The notes under the pieces: generated by a model
Seen by the model: only the letters and a program-made list of their open reading frames with translations
What the model was told of the DNA's origin: nothing
Database searches by the model: none
Shown: piece after piece, positions 4,682-6,041 of the stretch
Numbering within the stretch: position 1 is the first letter of the stretch
Layout of the letters: each line of letters begins with the position of its first letter
Origin: Pseudomonadota bacterium
GTDB taxonomy: Bacteria; Pseudomonadota; Gammaproteobacteria; Burkholderiales; Thiobacillaceae
DNA length: 6,041 nucleotides
Assembly: GCA_021791235.1 (NCBI GenBank)
Contig: JAJYXA010000365.1
Span: 1 to 6,041 of the forward strand
Direction of reading: 5' to 3'
Position numbers and translations under genes: made by a program

Positions 4682-6041
4682 TCAAGCGGCATGTTCCATC
4701 CTGCCGAACATGTCCGCGTTGCGCAGCCGGTGGGCTTCGCGCACGCGGCGCGTGTAGCCCACCCGATCGAAAAACTCCAGCACCTGGACCGCGCGCTTGC
4801 GGCTGAGGCCACTGCGGTCGCGGAATTCCGCGGCGCGCGTCTCGCCGCTGACGTGCTCCAGTTCCTGCACCATGGTGGCCAGCTGCGCCACGCTTTCAGG
4901 CAGATAAAACAGGTCGCGCACCACCTGGTACAGCTTGCCCTGGCGCGCCAGCTTCTGCAGCAGGCGCCGCATCGATGCCTCGTCCTTGCCGCTCATTCTG
5001 GCCAGATCGCGCACCCAGGGCGGGTCGTAGGCGGCTTCCGCCAGCCAGGGTCGGATGCGCTGATAGAGCGCTTCCTCCTCGCGGGTGAGCGCAATGCTGT
5101 GCGTCGGCAGATGCAGCCAGGGGCCGCTGCGCTGCAGCGTGCCCGCCGCCAGCAAGCCGTCGGTCAGCGCGGCGAACGCAGCGGCCGGCAGCGTCGGCAG
5201 GAACATGCGCCGGGCGCGGGCGGCATCGGGACCCAGTTCGTCGGGAAAGCGTTCGTGAAACGCGACGAGACCGGTGCGCAACGTGTCCTGCAGACGCGCC
5301 CAGTGCGCAGCGGAAAAGGCCCAGGTTTCATGACAGCCGAGCACCCGCGTGCTGTCGGGCGGCAATACGGAATCCAGGCCATCGTGATTCCAGTGCATGG
5401 CCAGCCGGACAAGGTCGAGCCCGCGCAGGCCGAGTAACGCACGCAGGCGCTGCGCGGTGTCGGGAATGTCCAGCGCGGCGAGTTCCGCCAGCCGCAGCGG
5501 CGTCTTGCGCTTGCGTGCCGGCGCGTCGGGGTCGAGCACCACGCCGCCCCCGAGGGTGTGGCGGGCATCGGCGTCGCGCACGATGAAGTGGTCGCCGTGG
5601 AGCGCGCCGAGCGGCCGGTCGGCGACCAGTTGTGCCAGCGCGCTTTCGCCCGGCGCCAGGTGCTCCCCTTCCAATAGCGCCACCCGCGCCATGACGTGCG
5701 CCGCACCCAGATGCAGATGGACCGGCGCCCAGTGCGCAAGCGCCGCGGGCGCCTGCGGCGACAGGTGCAGCCGCACGTCGAAGCGCGCGGTCGGCGCGTG
5801 GAGATGCGGCGCCACGATCCAGTCGCCGCGCGCGATCTCGTCCTTGCCGGCGCCGTGCAGGTTCAGCGCGCAGCGCTGCCCGTCCTGTCCCGTCTGCGCC
5901 GGCCGGTTCATCACATGCAGGCTGCGCACGCGCACCCGCTTGCCGGACGGCGTCACCGCCAGTTCGTCGCCCACTTCGACACGGCCGGCGAACACGGTGC
6001 CGGTGACGATGGTGCCCGCGCCTTTCAGTGTAAAGCTGCGG
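4682..6041 (-). CDS. selB: Selenocysteine-specific translation elongation factor SelB, C-terminal part, truncated by the window end
   Basis: SelB is a GTPase that carries Sec-tRNA-Sec to ribosomes stalled at UGA next to a SECIS hairpin. The visible 452 residues start inside domain II with FTLKGAGTIVTGT and VFAGRVEVGDEL, typical EF-Tu-like beta-barrel segments. Domain III follows, then a long tail of winged-helix repeats. The last one, near the C-terminus (about 4690-4830), contains RDRSGLSRKRAVQVLEFFD, the SECIS-binding motif region of SelB. The N-terminal GTPase domain with G1-G5, roughly 170-185 residues by comparison with E. coli SelB (614), lies beyond the right edge. The frame stays open to the window end, and the GTG at 5995 is not a start. 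The stop is TGA (4684-4682). selA is often just upstream of selB, but here that would be outside the window. Confidence 0.95.
   Translation of the reverse strand, partial: RSFTLKGAGTIVTGTVFAGRVEVGDELAVTPSGKRVRVRSLHVMNRPAQTGQDGQRCALNLHGAGKDEIARGDWIVAPHLHAPTARFDVRLHLSPQAPAALAHWAPVHLHLGAAHVMARVALLEGEHLAPGESALAQLVADRPLGALHGDHFIVRDADARHTLGGGVVLDPDAPARKRKTPLRLAELAALDIPDTAQRLRALLGLRGLDLVRLAMHWNHDGLDSVLPPDSTRVLGCHETWAFSAAHWARLQDTLRTGLVAFHERFPDELGPDAARARRMFLPTLPAAAFAALTDGLLAAGTLQRSGPWLHLPTHSIALTREEEALYQRIRPWLAEAAYDPPWVRDLARMSGKDEASMRRLLQKLARQGKLYQVVRDLFYLPESVAQLATMVQELEHVSGETRAAEFRDRSGLSRKRAVQVLEFFDRVGYTRRVREAHRLRNADMFGRMEHAA

Noticed and set aside
4595..5437. Plus-strand ORF of 280 codons opposite selB and selC
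   Set aside because: It starts inside tRNA-Sec and is antisense to SelB winged-helix domains; the His/Gln/Arg-rich product is typical of antisense frames.

Overview
The window is GC-rich, tightly packed bacterial DNA with strong Shine-Dalgarno sites. Codon use and protein style suggest a proteobacterium, probably a betaproteobacterium. That assignment is inference; no rRNA or other taxonomic marker is present. The main theme is selenocysteine (Sec). The window holds a Sec-containing peroxiredoxin gene, the Sec tRNA gene (selC) and most of the gene for the Sec-specific elongation factor SelB.

Layout. (1) 1-647, plus strand: 3' part of a P-loop ATPase/kinase-like protein whose N-terminal part lies outside the window. 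(2) 648-1020: a gap of about 370 bases with no convincing gene. It holds an imperfect direct repeat, one doubtful small ORF and a strong GC-rich hairpin that probably terminates the peroxiredoxin transcript. (3) 1021-1737, minus strand: a peroxiredoxin reading frame interrupted by a single in-frame TGA exactly at the peroxidatic cysteine. A bacterial-type SECIS hairpin with a GGUC loop and a bulged U follows immediately. I read it as one intact selenoprotein gene (PrxU type), not as two ORFs or a pseudogene. (4) 1738-1848: divergent intergenic region with a candidate promoter for prxU. (5) 1849-4518, plus strand: a tight run of four genes. They encode a ZIP-family metal transporter, a ferritin-like DUF2202 protein, an HisC-like PLP aminotransferase and a UspA-type universal stress protein. 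Gaps are 3 bp, a 4-bp ATGA overlap, and 13 bp. (6) 4583-4678, minus strand: selC, tRNA-Sec with anticodon UCA. (7) 4682-6041, minus strand: selB, running off the right edge. Its stop codon lies 3 bp from the 5' end of selC.

How it fits together. SelB and tRNA-Sec form the decoding machinery that would insert Sec at the UGA of the nearby peroxiredoxin mRNA, guided by the SECIS hairpin. The peroxiredoxin reduces peroxides. The ZIP transporter, ferritin-like protein and Usp suggest metal handling and stress, but a functional link between that operon and the selenoprotein is only contextual. The most notable point is that the selenoperoxiredoxin keeps a 2-Cys-Prx-like C-terminal segment in which the usual resolving Cys position is Thr.
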